Assembly (NCBI GenBank): GCA_026120185.1
Contig: JANUWF010001218.1
Location: 930,001 to 994,000, forward strand
DNA length: 64,000 bases
Source of the DNA: Voacanga thouarsii
Taxonomy: Eukaryota; Streptophyta; Magnoliopsida; Gentianales; Apocynaceae
Direction of reading: 5' to 3'
Part shown: positions 24,088-36,305 of the stretch, piece by piece
Layout: each line of letters begins with the position of its first letter
Position numbering within the stretch: the first letter of the stretch is position 1
Program-made: the position numbers and the translations under genes
Notes under the pieces: model-generated
Told to the model about the DNA's origin: nothing
The model's database searches: none
Seen by the model: the letters and a program-made list of their open reading frames with translations, nothing else

Positions 24088-24585
24088 ATGGATAAGGGTT
24101 AGATAAAACTTCTAAGGAATACCACTGAATATTAAAACGGAGTTGAAAGGTTTTTAAACTTTGCAATGAACAATGCAAGTTTAAATGGAATGATATTGTG
24201 TCCATATTTGAAATGTGGAAATGGAGTAACGAGGAAAAATTTAAGGCAATGGAGTATTTGATTGTTACGGGGTTTATTAAGGGGTATACACATTAGATAG
24301 CGCATGGAGAACTATTTAGTTCTAATTTATCTATATCGCATTCAACTCCTACTGCGGATAATGTAGTTAATATGCCTGATGACATAGAAGCAATGTTGCA
24401 TGATGCTTTGGGAGTCCCACCTAGTGGAAATATAGATGAAGAAAGTAATATGCCATCCCCAAATGTTGAAAAAATTTACAAACTTATTAATGACTCTCAA
24501 CAAGAATTATATCCTGATTATAAGAAATTCTCCAAACTTGCTACTTGATAAGTTTAGGAAGTGGCCAAACAAACATTTTGATATG
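24088..24585 (+). pseudogene. CACTA-2 TNP2, first part (transposase-associated domain)
   Basis: Begins at the ATG at 24088 and shows KLLRNTTEY, NGVERFLNFA and the zinc-type motif CPYLKCGNG, then GFIKGYTH and HGELF as in the N-terminal domain of plant TNP2 proteins. Then follows an acidic linker. Stops and one frame change are present. Cut at 24585 by a nested CACTA element and continued at 28545. Confidence 0.85.
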
Positions 24586-24899
24586 CACTACAAGAAAAAA
24601 CAAAATTAGCGACGGCCAAATCCGTCGCAAATCACGTTTAGCGACAGATTAAGTCCGTCGCTAAAAAGGGGGTCGCTATTTGCAACGGAAAGAAAATCCG
24701 TCGCAAATAGCAACGGATTTGCGACGGTCAAAAACTTTTATTTTAAAAAAAATTAATCAAAAAATTTTTAAATTTTGAAAAAATTAAATAATTTTTGCGA
24801 TGGCAAAAAATTTTTATTAAAAAAATTAATTAATTAGCTACTCGGCCCGACCCTGCCCGCTGAGAACCCGATCCACAACCCGACCCGTCAAGAAAATTA

Positions 24900-24990
24900 T
24901 GAGATTATGTCGGACTTGGGGCTCAAACCTGCGTCCTTAATGTGGGTGAACACGCATTCCACCACTAAGCTATTGAAGTTCTTGTTTATA
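24900..24990 (-). repeat. tRNA-like (SINE-type) fragment
   Basis: On the minus strand TAGCTTAGTGGTGGAATG resembles a pol III A box and GGTTTGAGCCCC a B box, spaced about 35 bp apart. There is no clear tRNA fold, so a SINE fragment or decayed tRNA pseudogene is more likely than a gene. Confidence 0.45.
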
Positions 24991-25570
24991 TTGTGCTATA
25001 TATTAATTATATAGTAATTTTTTTTCTGAATTAGCGACGGATTTGCTAGGGCTTTGCGACAAATCTGAGACGACAGAATTTTCCGTCGCAAATCCGTCGC
25101 AAAATTGCGACGGATTTTTTTTAAAATTTTAAGAAAATTAATTTATTTTTTATTTTTAGAAATCCGTCGCAAATCCGTAGCAAAATTGCGACGGATTTAT
25201 TTCCGTCGCAAATCCGTAGCAAAATTGTGATGGATTTGCGACGGATTTTTTTTTAATTTTAAAAAATTTAATTTATTTTTTATTTTTAGAAATCCGTCGC
25301 AAATCCGTCGCAATTTTGCTACTGATTTGCGACGGATGTTTTTTTAATTTTAAAAATTTTAATTTATTTTTTATTTTTAGAAATCCGTCGCAAATCCGTA
25401 GCAAAATTGCGACGGATTTATTTCCGTCTCAAATCCGTCTCAATTTTGCTACGGATTTGCGACGGATTTTTTTAATTTAAAAAATAATAAATTTATTTTT
25501 TAATTTTAGATTGCCGTCGCAAATCCGTCTCAAATCTCAAATTGCGACGGATCATCGCAAATCCGTCGCT

Positions 25571-26893
25571 AATCTAAAAAATTCACCCAAAAAAATTTAA
25601 TGTTTGATTATTTATATATACATATGATATAATATGTGTGTGTGTGTATCTTGAAATAGTAGAATACGCAAAAAGATATTTGTAAGTTGAAATATTTATA
25701 TATATATATATAATATAGATATGATATTATTAAGTATATATATTAAATATATATATGTATGTATATATGTAAGAATATGACATATATACGTCTGTTGCTA
25801 TTAATGTATGTATATTTAATAACAAATGTATGTATGTATGTATATATATAACACACATTTTGTGTATGTTGTGTTGCATATATATATAATGTATGTATAT
25901 ATATATATGTAGACATACGTTATATATATATATACAAATATATATGTATCTATAAATATGTATGTATGTATATATATATATATATATATATTAATATATT
26001 TTTAAAAGTATTATAACATATATATAGATATATGTATAAATATATGTATATATATATATATATATATAGACACACATACTAACATAAATAAATATGTATA
26101 TATGTATGTATATATATTTATTTTTATATTAAAAAATATATTAACATATTTATATGTATATAAAAATGCTATATTAATATATTAATATATATCCAACGCA
26201 AATCCATTTTAAATTGTAACAAATTAATTTATTTTTTATTTTTAGAAATCCGTCGCAAATCCGTAGCAAAATTGCGACGGCTTTATTTCCGTCTCTAATC
26301 CGTCGCAAAATTGCGACGGATTTGCAACGGATTTTTTTTTAATTTTAAGAAAATTAATTTATTTTTTAATTTTAAAAATCCGTCTCAAATTCGTCACAAA
26401 ATTGCTACGGATTTATTTCCGTCGCAAATCCGTAGCAAAATTGCTACAGATTAGTGACAGATTTTTTTGAATTTTAAGAAAATTAATTTATTTTTTAAAT
26501 TTTAGAAATCCGTCGCAAATCTGTAGCAAAATTGCAACGGATTTTTTTCTGTCGCAAAATTGCTATGGATTTGCGACGGATTTTTTTTTTTAAATTTTAA
26601 GAAAATTAATTTATTTTTTAATTTTAAAAATCCGTTGCAAATCTAAAAAATTCACCCAAAAAATTTTAATGTTTGATTATTTATGTATACATATGATATA
26701 GTATGTGTGTGTGTCTTGAAATAGTAGAATACACAAAAAGATATTGGTAAGTTGAAATATATATATATATATAATATAGATATGATATTATTAAGTATAT
26801 ATATTAAATATATATATGTATGTATATATGTAAGAATATGACATATATGCGTCTGTTGCTATTAATGTATGTATATTTAATAACAAATGTATG

Positions 26894-26925
<32 letters not shown>

Positions 26926-27690
26926 TTTTGTGTGTGTTGTGTTGCATATATATATAATGTATGTATATATATATGTAGACATACATTATATATATATATA
27001 TATATATATATACACAAATATATATGTATCTATAAATATGTATGTATATATATATTAATATATTTTAAAAGTATTATAACATATATATAGATATATGTAT
27101 AAATATATATGTATATATATATATAGACACACATACTAACATAAATAAATATGTATATATGTATGTATATATATTTATTTTTATATTAAAAAATATATTA
27201 ACATATTTATATGTATATAAAAATGCTATATTAATATATTAATATATATCCAACGTAAATCCGTTTCAAATTGTAACAAATTAATTTATTTTTTATTTTT
27301 AGAAATCCATCGGAAATTCGTAGCAAAATTGCGACGGCTTTATTTCCGTCGCTAATCAGTCGCAAAATTGCGACGGATTTGCAACGGATTTTTTTTAATT
27401 TTAAGAAAATTAATTTATTTTTTAATTTTAAAAATCCGTCGCAAAATTGCTACGGATTTATTTCCGTCGCAAATCCGTAGCAAAATTGCTACGGATTAGC
27501 GACGGATTTTTTTTTAATTTTAAGAAAATTAATTTATTTTTTAAATTTTAGAAATTCGTTGCAAATCCATAGAAAAATTGCGACGGATTTTTTTCCGTCG
27601 CAAATCCGTTGCAAAATTGCTACGGATTTGCGACGGATTTTTTTTTGAATTTTAAGAAAATTAATTTATTTTTTAATTTTAAAAATCCGT
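25571..27690. repeat. Direct duplication of about 1.06 kb in the nested CACTA
   Basis: The text starting AATCTAAAAAATTCACCC at 25571 recurs at 26640 with the same order of parts: a GT/TA microsatellite block, CTTGAAATAGTAGAATAC, long TA-GTA runs, ATATCCAACG (26191 and 27248), then subterminal-type repeats. The offset is 1057-1069 bp. Open frames in the TA-rich blocks are artefacts. Confidence 0.9.
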
Positions 27691-28440
27691 CGCAAATTGC
27701 TACGGATTTATTTCTGTCGCAAATCCGTAGCAAAATTGCTACGGATTAGCGACGGATTTTTTTTTAATTTTAAGAAAATTAATTTATTTTTTAATTTTAG
27801 AAATCCGTCGCAAAATCCGTAACAAAATTGCGACGGATTTATTTCCGTTGCAAATCCGTAGCAAAATTGCGACGGATTTTTTTTTTAATTTTAAGAAAAT
27901 TAATTTATTTTTTAATTTTAGAAATCCATCGCAAATCCGTCACAAAACTGCTACGGATTTGCAATGGATTTTTTTAAATTTTAAGAAAATTAATTTATTT
28001 TTTAATTTTAAAAATCCGTCGCAAATCCGTAGCAAAATTGCGATGGATTTATTTCCGTCGCTAATCCGTAGCAATTTTGCTACGGATTAGCGACGGTTTT
28101 TTTTTGGAATTTTAAGAAAATTAATTTTTTTTTTATTTTAGAAATCCGTCACAAAATTGCTACGGATTTATTTCTGTCGCAAATCCGTAGCAAAATTGCG
28201 ACGGATTTGCAACGGTTTTTTTTTTAATTTTAAGAAAATTAATTTATTTTTTAATTTTAGAAATCCGTTGCAAAATTGCTACGGATTTTTTTTTTAATTT
28301 TAAGAAAATTAATTTATTTTTTATTTTTAGAAATCCGTGGCAAATTCGTAGCAAAATTGCGACGGATTTATTTCCGTCTCTAATCCGACGCAATTACCGA
28401 CGGATTAGCGACGGAAATTTTAAAAAAATAATTTATTTTC
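27280..28440. repeat. Array of GCGACGG subterminal units
   Basis: At least eight units of about 100-130 bp. Each has GTCGCAAATCCGTAGCAAAA, a complementary TTGC[GT]ACGGATT, a T-run and AAGAAAATTAATTTATTTTT as linker. A shorter array occupies 25020-25560. Confidence 0.9.
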
Positions 28441-28544
28441 AAAATTTTTGTTTCCGTTGCTGTTCCGTCACTGTTCTGTCGCAAATTAGCGATGGCCTAG
28501 GCCGTCGCAAAAATCCGTCGCTAATTTGGTTTTTTCTTGTAGTG

Positions 28545-29096
28545 ATTCTACTTGATTTGTTGAGAGAAGCCTTTCCTAAGGATGTAGAACTTCCTAAATC
28601 TTTTTATGAAGCAGAAAAATTAATGAAACAACTGGGCTTAGGCTATGAAAAATAGATGCTTGTCCTAATGATTGTACATTGTACTGGGGGGATAAAGAAA
28701 AGTGGAAGGAGTGTGAAACAAGTAAAGAGTCTAGGTGGGTCAATTCTGAAAATGATCCAACGGGTGAGAAGAGGAAGATTTCGAAGAAATTTTTGTGGCA
28801 CTTTCCCTTAAAGCATCAATTGCAACGTCTATTCATGTCAGCCAAGACTTCAGCTTCTATGAATGGCATGCAAACGGTCGTATAGATGATGGTTGTATGA
28901 GACATCTTGTTGATTCACCTTCTTGGAAAGTTTTTTAAAACTTGGAATTCAAATGTTTCAAAAAATACTCGTAATGTGAGGTTGGGATTAGCATCTGATG
29001 GTTTTAATCCGTTTAGAAATATGAATGTTGCTCATAGTACTTGGCCTGTGATACTCATGCCTTACAACTTAACTTCTTAGATATGCATGAAGCAAC
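28545..29096 (+). pseudogene. CACTA-2 TNP2, second part
   Basis: Continues the transposase after the nested CACTA: LLDLLREAFPKDVELP, FYEAEKLMKQLGLGYEK, KISKKFLWHFPLKHQLQRLF, then RLGLASDGFNPF and STWPVILMPYNL, all typical of the TNP2 domain. Several stops. Cut at 29096 by a solo LTR after the residues ICMK. Confidence 0.88.
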
Positions 29097-30794
29097 TGTT
29101 GGGTATCTCAGGCTCGTATCCTATACGGCGCAGTAAAAAATAAACGAGATACCATCCCAGGACCCACCTATATGTGTAAAACAAGACATAAAGATAATAA
29201 AGGTAATAGCTTTTACCTTTGGGTGATCGTCTGAAGAACAAAATTGATCTTCTTTAAGTCGAGGCATGATCCAGCAATCCTCGTGATCAATCTCCACGTG
29301 AGTTGAACGTCTAACCACTATAATCATAGTGTGTGATTATCTCTAATAGTAATTCACACAGAGGAATACTCAAGTACCAAACTTTCCTGTGCTAGCAGAA
29401 ATAAGATGGCGGCTAGGGTTGTTTCTCAAGACAATCGAGAGAGATAAAGAGAAGAGAAGGTCGAGTGTTGCTGGTTTTTTGTGTGTCCCTTTCAGCTAGG
29501 GTTTCGTGTGTCTTGTTAATATGTCACACAAAATTTCCCTTCCCAAAACTGAGAATTCTAATCATTAGAATTCCCTAATTGTAATTGGAAACATCATGTT
29601 CTCACAATTACAACTTGGACCACAAATTATAACTAATTATAATTTGTCCACAATAACTTCTCTTTCTCTTAATTAACCCCACTATATTATCAAATAACAT
29701 ATTGAGCATATAATCCTCTATTGTGTGTGACCTATTAGGTTTCTTAATCAATTGGTAGTGAAAATGAATTAATCTAATCTATAATTAATTAGAATTAATC
29801 CTATTAATTCTAATTAGGATTGGTTTATTAATTCATCAATTAATAAACCTATATTCCCAGATCATAAGTGGTATCTAACAACACATCATGGCCACCTAAG
29901 AGTCCAGGAAATCAAGTGGCTTGACATGAACCCTTCAATAATAAACTTCAGTGCAATTAACTCATTTCACCATACAATATCTCATTTGGTTTGGAGTACA
30001 GAATTAGTGCTAACTCCCTTTAAAATTAATTCTAACTCGAATACAATAGTATTTGTACTAGGAATCCACTACTCTAGATGTGTATCAATTGGAACTATTT
30101 CTAATACACAATCGCCTTGGCCAAGGACTTCCCGAGTAGTAATTCCTACAAGTAGCTGTGAGATATTTGTCCCTACTATTAGGAGTGGTGAATCCTTTAT
30201 TGACCCTCTCAACTACTTTCGTTTGCCTCACAATGTACCCAATATCCATCCCATAGGCGGCCCTCGATTGAGCTCCGAAGATTGGAATCAAAGTACAAAG
30301 CTCAGCAAACAAAGTACCTTGGAGATCTCAAGTCTAAGGATACTTGCACGTTTGCTATAATGAGATTATATCACTGGTACTAAATAGTTATTCATGTAAT
30401 TATCTCAAAGCTATGTTATCCAATGAACTTGTTCCATTAACAAGCATCCATATGTTAATTTTGAGTATCTCAATACTCATAGTTATGAGAACCACCCGCC
30501 TGATCAAATCAGAAAATCTAACATATGCTAATCTTAATGCATTAATGATGTCATGTTTCATTAATACTATGACTAGGGACTATTTAAGTACTAACACCAT
30601 CCAGTGTAGTAGGAATCTCATATCATGATCTCTATCATGATTTCCTTAACACAGTGTTGTACTATGGACTTTATCGAATAGTTATATTACTTAAAGTAAA
30701 TAAAAGAAACTGTAAGATAAATAATGCCTTTTATTAAAATAAAATGTGTCATATATAATGTACAAGTGATTGCTTCTAGGGCACAACACTAATA
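29097..30794 (-). mobile_element. Solo LTR (minus), family also at 51851-53570
   Basis: About 1.7 kb, reading TGTTGGGTATCTCAGG on the plus strand at the left and ending GGGCACAACACTAATA. It is the reverse complement of the copy at 51851-53570. Flanks GCAAC (29092-29096) and ACAAC (30795-30799) form a 5-bp target duplication with one change. No internal region. Open frames within it are not genes. Confidence 0.88.
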
Positions 30795-33172
30795 ACAACT
30801 ATATTTCATATTGTCAATACCTGGTCTGATGCATCTTCTAACTAGAATTTTCAACTACGTGCGGCATTATTGTGGACAATTAGTGATTTTTCGTGTTATG
30901 CAAATTTGTCTGGGTGGAGTACTAAAAGGCAGCTAGCTTGTCCTGTTTATCATAAGGAAACAAAATCATAGTGGTTAAAGAATGGTGGCAAATATTGCTA
31001 TATGGGGCATCGTAGGTTTTTATCTTCTAGTCATCGGTTTCGAAAGGATGCACAATTATTTGATAGTCAGCAAGAACATGGAAGGTCACTGCCTAAATTA
31101 AATGGGGATATGATATTGAATGATTTGGAGGGAAAACAGATTAAATTTGAAAGGACAGACAATGATAACGAATAATTTCCCTATAATTGGAAGAAACAAA
31201 ATATCTTCTTCGAGTTACCGTATTAGAAAGGCAATTTGATGCGCCATAGTCTTGATGTAATGTATATTGAAAAAAATGCTTTTGAATCTATTTATACTAT
31301 ATTGTTGGAGATGGATAAGAAAATAGACCTTAAATCACATCTTGACTTGAAGGATATGGGTATTCGATCAAATCTTCATCCTATTGAGAGGGATAATGGT
31401 AAAGTTTATTTACCACTGGCTTCACTTGTTCTAAGTAAGAAGAAGAGAGTGACATTTTGTAAGACTTTAAAAGGTGTTAAAGTACCCGATGGATATACTG
31501 CGAACTAGTCTAGGTGTGTTCAAGTTAATCTACCTAAACTTTTTAGACTAAAAAGCCCTGACCATCATATTTTGATGCAAAAATTGTGGCCAATAGCTCT
31601 AAGAAGAGTTTTACCTATGTTTGTTTGCTATCTCTTGATAAAGCTCAATAGATACTTCAGAAAGTTGTGCTCTAATGAGATTCATCCAAATAATGCGTTT
31701 CAATTAGAGAAAGATATTGCAGTTATCCTATGTGAATTAGAGTGGGTCTTCCCTCCATCATCATTCAGTATTATAATGCATCTATCTGTCCATTTAGCTA
31801 CTGAAGTTAGGATAGCTGGGCCGGTTCATTATCGTTGGACGTATCCTATAGAAAGGTATATGTTTCTGTCATTTCTTATATTATTTAGACTATTCTTGAT
31901 TTCAATTTTAAAAATGTACATCAATGGCATTTAAACTAATTTTTGAAAGTTTAAGTTAAATAGGTATTTGAGTATGTTGAAGTCCTATATTCGTAATAGG
32001 AACCGCCCAGAAGGTTCTATTGCTGAAGAGTACCTGGCTGAGGAATGTTTGACATTTTGCTCATTATATATTGCTGATTATATTGAGACAAAGTTCAACT
32101 GAGCAAGTAGGAATGAGGATCATGAAACTAATTCCTATGTTGGGTTAGAGATGTTTTCAACCAGTGGACGTCTACTTGGAAAAGGAGTACCTACAAAATT
32201 TGATAAGGAAACATTGAAGAAAGCCCATCAATATGTGTTGTTTAATTCTAACTCTATAAAACCTTACATAGAGTAAGTAGAAAATAAAGGACTTATATTC
32301 TTCATTGTATTAGTACTCATGAATCCGAACCAAATTAACGCATAGTATGTGTTTGTAGCCAACATCATCGACTAGTGGAGCAAAGTCATCCTTGTGCAAG
32401 TTTGCATGAAATTGAGCCTATCCATACTGAAGTCTTTGCAAACTGGTTTTGTAATTATGTAAGTTTTATCTAAATTGGCATGCTTCATTTATACTTTACC
32501 GATGCTTAAGCTTTCTTAACTCTTACCAATTTCCCAGGTGAAGGCATTACAATTGAATGATGATGATATAGTTTCGAAGGATTTGAAGCATCTAGCTAGA
32601 GGATCAAATCAAATTGAATTTCAATACGATAGGTTTATAGTGAATGGTTTTCGGTTTCATACGGGAGAAGTTGAACGTAAAAGGAAAACTCAAAATAGTG
32701 GCGTTTCTATTAATGCAACAACAACTAGTTTTTCAAGTGTTAGGGACCAAAATTTGATTCTGGTGATGTGTCTTATTATGGGATTTTAACTAATGTGATT
32801 GAGCTAGATTATACAAATGGTCATAGAGTTGTGTTGTTCAAATGTGATTGGGTATCAACGGGAAAAAGGCTGAAACAAGATACTGAGGGCTTTACGCTGG
32901 CCAATTTCACTAATGTGAGGCCCCATTTTGAGCCTTTCATTCTAGTTTTTCAAGCAACGCAAGTCTTTTATGTTGATGACCTGACTGAAAATAATTAGTA
33001 AATCGTTATAGGCACAACCCCTAGGCCTATGTATAACATGGGGTCCCTAGTCGATGTTGAGATGCATTTGCAAAGTGAAACTTGCAATATTCAAGTTGAT
33101 TTTGGTGGTAAGGAAGTTAACTAGATTCGTGAAGGGGTTGATGGAGTTGAAGTTGATTTGACTTCTACTTAA
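30795..33172 (+). pseudogene. CACTA-2 TNP2, third part with DUF4218 and DUF4216 segments
   Basis: Resumes in the catalytic domain (NFQLRAALLW-like text readable near 30845, GWSTKRQLACPV, GGKYCYMGHRRFL), then MRHSLDVMYIEKN, VKVPDGYTAN and YRWTYPIER. An intron lies at about 31856-31963. Then YLSMLKSY and NRPEGSIAEEYL mark DUF4218. After further introns a DUF4216-type part follows (FIVNGFRFHT, GVSIN, YYGILTNVIELDY, VVLFKCDWV). Numerous stops and a frameshift near 32750. Confidence 0.88.
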
Positions 33173-33783
33173 GAAGATCCTTAATTGCATAGTTGCTTTA
33201 GCTTTTCTCTGCTTTTTGTTCCAAATATTTGTAATTTGGAAGCTCAACACTCTAACATTTTGGATATTATTTGTATTTTGGAAAATGGAATGAAATGGTT
33301 GACTATTACAATTCTGTACAAATAGCTGAACAATCCTTACAGCTTGGTTTCCTATTGTTAAAATATTCTTTAATCAGAATTCTGCTATTGAATAATCTCA
33401 GCATCCAAGTGATTGTGTTGTAACATTTGAACACATTTCAGTGTCTCTACACATATTTTACAAATATTGTGAGCTTTGCACAAATATTGACATAACTTCT
33501 GGATTGTTTATACTGTATATTCTTTTGTGAAAATTCTTTTTCATGGCAATTGTTTTTTTTTTTAATACTCCTTCTCAAATAGATGATACCTTTAGTTGTT
33601 CAGGACACTTATTAATACTTTTTAAATGGGGCAATGTTATAAGGGCCATTTGCTAATGCTTCTAAGTTAAAATCTATATTTGTAAGAAATTTGAAATTTT
33701 GAGAACTTTATATCGCTTGTATAGTGTAGACTATGCTATTTTGACTGTTCGTTATGAAGATTTTCTGTTTCTATATTGTTCAG
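33173..33783. other. Spacer between the two CACTA-2 genes
   Basis: AT-rich, no gene or clear signal seen. Confidence 0.5.
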
Positions 33784-34086
33784 TTGATAGTAAGAACTAG
33801 GGGAAGAAGAAGAAGCACCAATCCAAAAATCATGAAGTTGATGGCCAAACCAATGAGCATGTCGTACAAGAGGTTGAACTGAACATTACAAATGAACAAT
33901 GTAGTTTCCCTTGTAATGAAGACAATCAAGTTGAACATTTAGCTACCAATGATCAATGTAACATGCACCAAAATGAAGATCAAGGCATAGCATATTATAG
34001 TGTCTTCTCATATGGCTTGCAAATTTTGTTATTTTGTAATATATTGAATGTATTCTTTTTTATAGGAGATGCAAGTAATGGAAGCA
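33784..34086 (+). pseudogene. CACTA-2 Transposase_24 gene, 5' part
   Basis: After a CAG acceptor at 33783 an exon reads as basic then acidic, Gln/Asn-rich sequence to about 34000. A second exon starts after TTTTTATAG at about 34065 and reads GDASNGS before it is cut at 34086 by the Sirevirus insertion. The rest of that exon lies at 58477 and continues in frame. Confidence 0.7.
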
Positions 34087-35290
34087 TGTTAGTCCTAAGG
34101 GCTTTCTTCTATATTTTGACTTATGACAAATATTGATGTGAACTAACTTGCATAATCTATATGTGATAGGACATGTTTGACCTCAATTCTTCTAAGGCAT
34201 TCAAATATGATTGTTAAAGCAACACTTGAGCAACGGAATTCAAGTATGGAAGATAAAAAAGGAGTTCAAAGTATATGAGGTTGCATACCAAGAAATCCTT
34301 ATAGAAGAACTTTAGACTAGGAAGTGTTATTAAGGTATTTTTTTGTTAATTCATGTGTCTCTTTACCTTTTGATTCAATTGATTTCTACCTTGAAGCACA
34401 AAAAAAAAAAAAGATTTCAAAGTTTTGAAAATCTAAGTATTTTAAATTGAGTAGTTTAGATGATTCTGCATCCAAAAGATTCGTCCAAAATCCTATAAAC
34501 AGTATTGAATTGTTTCTGCCTAAAAAAGTACTATTTTGGACTTACCTTTTGGATGCATCGTTGTCCGAAACTTAAATCTAAAACACAGCTAAATTTAACA
34601 GAAAAATTATAGCCATTTTATAGCCATTGGTACTTCACTTTTTGATTCTATAAAAAGTCACTAAACAAGATAAAACATAAGATTTTTGTGACATTCTTCT
34701 AAGAAACACTTGCTCAATAGCACACAAAAATCTCTTTTTATCAAGTGCTTCAAAGTGAATTCATTTTGTGTCTAAAAGGTAAAAGTGTTTATGCTTTATA
34801 CCTTAGTGAACATTTGCTCAAACAAGTGAGCTTTTACTATTCTATTGGTATTCAATCTCTTTTATAGTACAAGGTTATGATGTAAAATCCATGTGGGGTG
34901 AGCCTTGATTTGGTTATTGTTTGAGAAGTTTATGAAAAACCAAGTGTGGTGACCCTCTCTTGTATTTGGTGCAGTTTGATTTCATTAAGTTGAGTAAATG
35001 AAATCTAGTTAAAAATCCTTAAGTGTGAGATTAAGGCAGTGGACGTAAATCTTGGTAGATCGAACCACTATACATTCTGTGTCTCATTTCTTTGCATACG
35101 TCATTGATTGCATTGTAATTTTTATTTTAGTCTGAATCTAGATATATCTAAAAGTGTTCTTAGATAGCTTTCTTTGTTACCATAAAGTTGGTCCAAGAAA
35201 CTTGATGATCATCATTATTTTGTATATCAAACGATTTAAAAATTTTTAGTTTGCCAAAAACCTTATTCACCCTCCCTCTAAGGTTTTTCA
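34087..35290 (+). repeat. 5' LTR of the Sirevirus
   Basis: Runs from TGTTAGTCCTAAGGG to AAGGTTTTTCA. It matches the 3' LTR along its full length at roughly nine bases in ten by eye. Confidence 0.93.
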
Positions 35291-35292
35291 TT

Positions 35293-35303
35293 TGGTATCA
35301 GAG
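35293..35303 (+). promoter_or_regulatory. Primer-binding site, initiator tRNA-Met
   Basis: TGGTATCAGAG two bases after the 5' LTR. Confidence 0.88.
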
Positions 35304-35350
35304 TTTAGTCTATATATTCTTGGTTAAACAACCTTGTAAAAAAGATCCTC

Positions 35351-36305
35351 ATGGCAAGCTCATCCTATCTTCCATATGTTGAAGGATCTTTAACAAATCA
35401 ACCTCTTTTGTTCAATAGAAACAACTACACATTCTGAAAAAATAGAATGAAAATTTATGTGCGTTCTATCAACTTTAAGTTATTGAATTTGATAGAGAAA
35501 TGTCCTTTTTATTCCTTTAAAAGTTGTTGATGGCGTAAAATTGCCTAAACAGAATGACGAGTTTAGTGTTGAAAACAATGCTAAGATGACTTTAAATTTT
35601 CAGGCTATGAACATTTTATGTTGTGTACTAGATGCGACTGAATACAATCGAGTTAGTGGTTGTGATTCAGTCAATGAAATGTGAAAATTACTTGAAGTCA
35701 CCCATTAGGGGATAAACCAAGTTAAAGAATCAAAACTAGGACTTCTTATTCATGATTATCAATTATTCACAATGAAGCCGAATGAAAGCATCACTGATAT
35801 GTTCACCAGATTCACAAATAGTCTCAAAGCCAATGGGAAGGTTTATTCCCTTGGGGAACAAAACCGAAAAATTCTGGATGCGTTATCTAAAAACTGGCAG
35901 CCTAAAGCTCTTACAGTGGAAGAATCCAAGGATTTAAAATCCTTACCAACCGAAGAGCTAGTCGGATCTCTTGTAACATATAAGATGAAACTTAAAAGGT
36001 TTCAAGAATCTGATGATCATGATAAAGGCAAAAAGGGAATAGCATTAAAGGTTGAAAAAGAAGATGAAGAAACTAGTCAATCTAATAGTAGTGAGGTTAC
36101 GGAAATAGACAATGAAGATTTGGCTATGATAGCAAAAAAAATTAGAAGAATGTTCAATAAAAGAAACTACAAAAGAGGAAAGAAGTCCGTGAGAAAGAAA
36201 GGACAAACCCCAGCGTTCAAACCTCAATATTATAAATGTAAAAGCATTGAACACTTTATTGTTGATTGTCCAATTGCAAAAGGTAAGGAAGGAAGAACGC
36301 TTTGA
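35351..36305 (+). pseudogene. Sirevirus gag
   Basis: Starts MASSSYLPY at 35351. The early part has several stops. From 35772 a 177-residue frame is open and includes the copia gag domain (SITDMFTRFTNSL, LDALSKNWQPKA) and a zinc knuckle in which the first Cys is replaced by Tyr (YKCKSIEHFIVDC). The knuckle binds RNA in intact relatives. Confidence 0.85.

Larger units (their letters stand above)
24586..28544. mobile_element. Nested non-autonomous CACTA element
   Basis: Termini CACTACAAGAAAAAAC at the left and GTTTTTTCTTGTAGTG at the right, with inverted repeats extending to AAATTAGCGACGG (one mismatch). Target duplication ATG on the left (24583-24585) and ATT on the right, one change. Inside are only repeats: many CCGTCGCAAA/TTTGCGACGG units, AT-rich blocks and a tRNA-like stretch, and no transposase. 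It splits the CACTA-2 TNP2 gene. Confidence 0.9.

Noticed and set aside
26791..27090. Ile/Tyr-rich frames
   Set aside because: Translation of TA/GTA microsatellites in the nested CACTA element.
24586..28544. CRISPR-like array of regular repeats
   Set aside because: Repeats are inverted pairs with AT-rich linkers that are also repeated, bounded by CACTA termini; plant DNA has no CRISPR loci.
29926..30628. 144-residue and 94-residue frames
   Set aside because: They lie inside a solo LTR whose second copy (51851-53570) does not preserve them as full frames.
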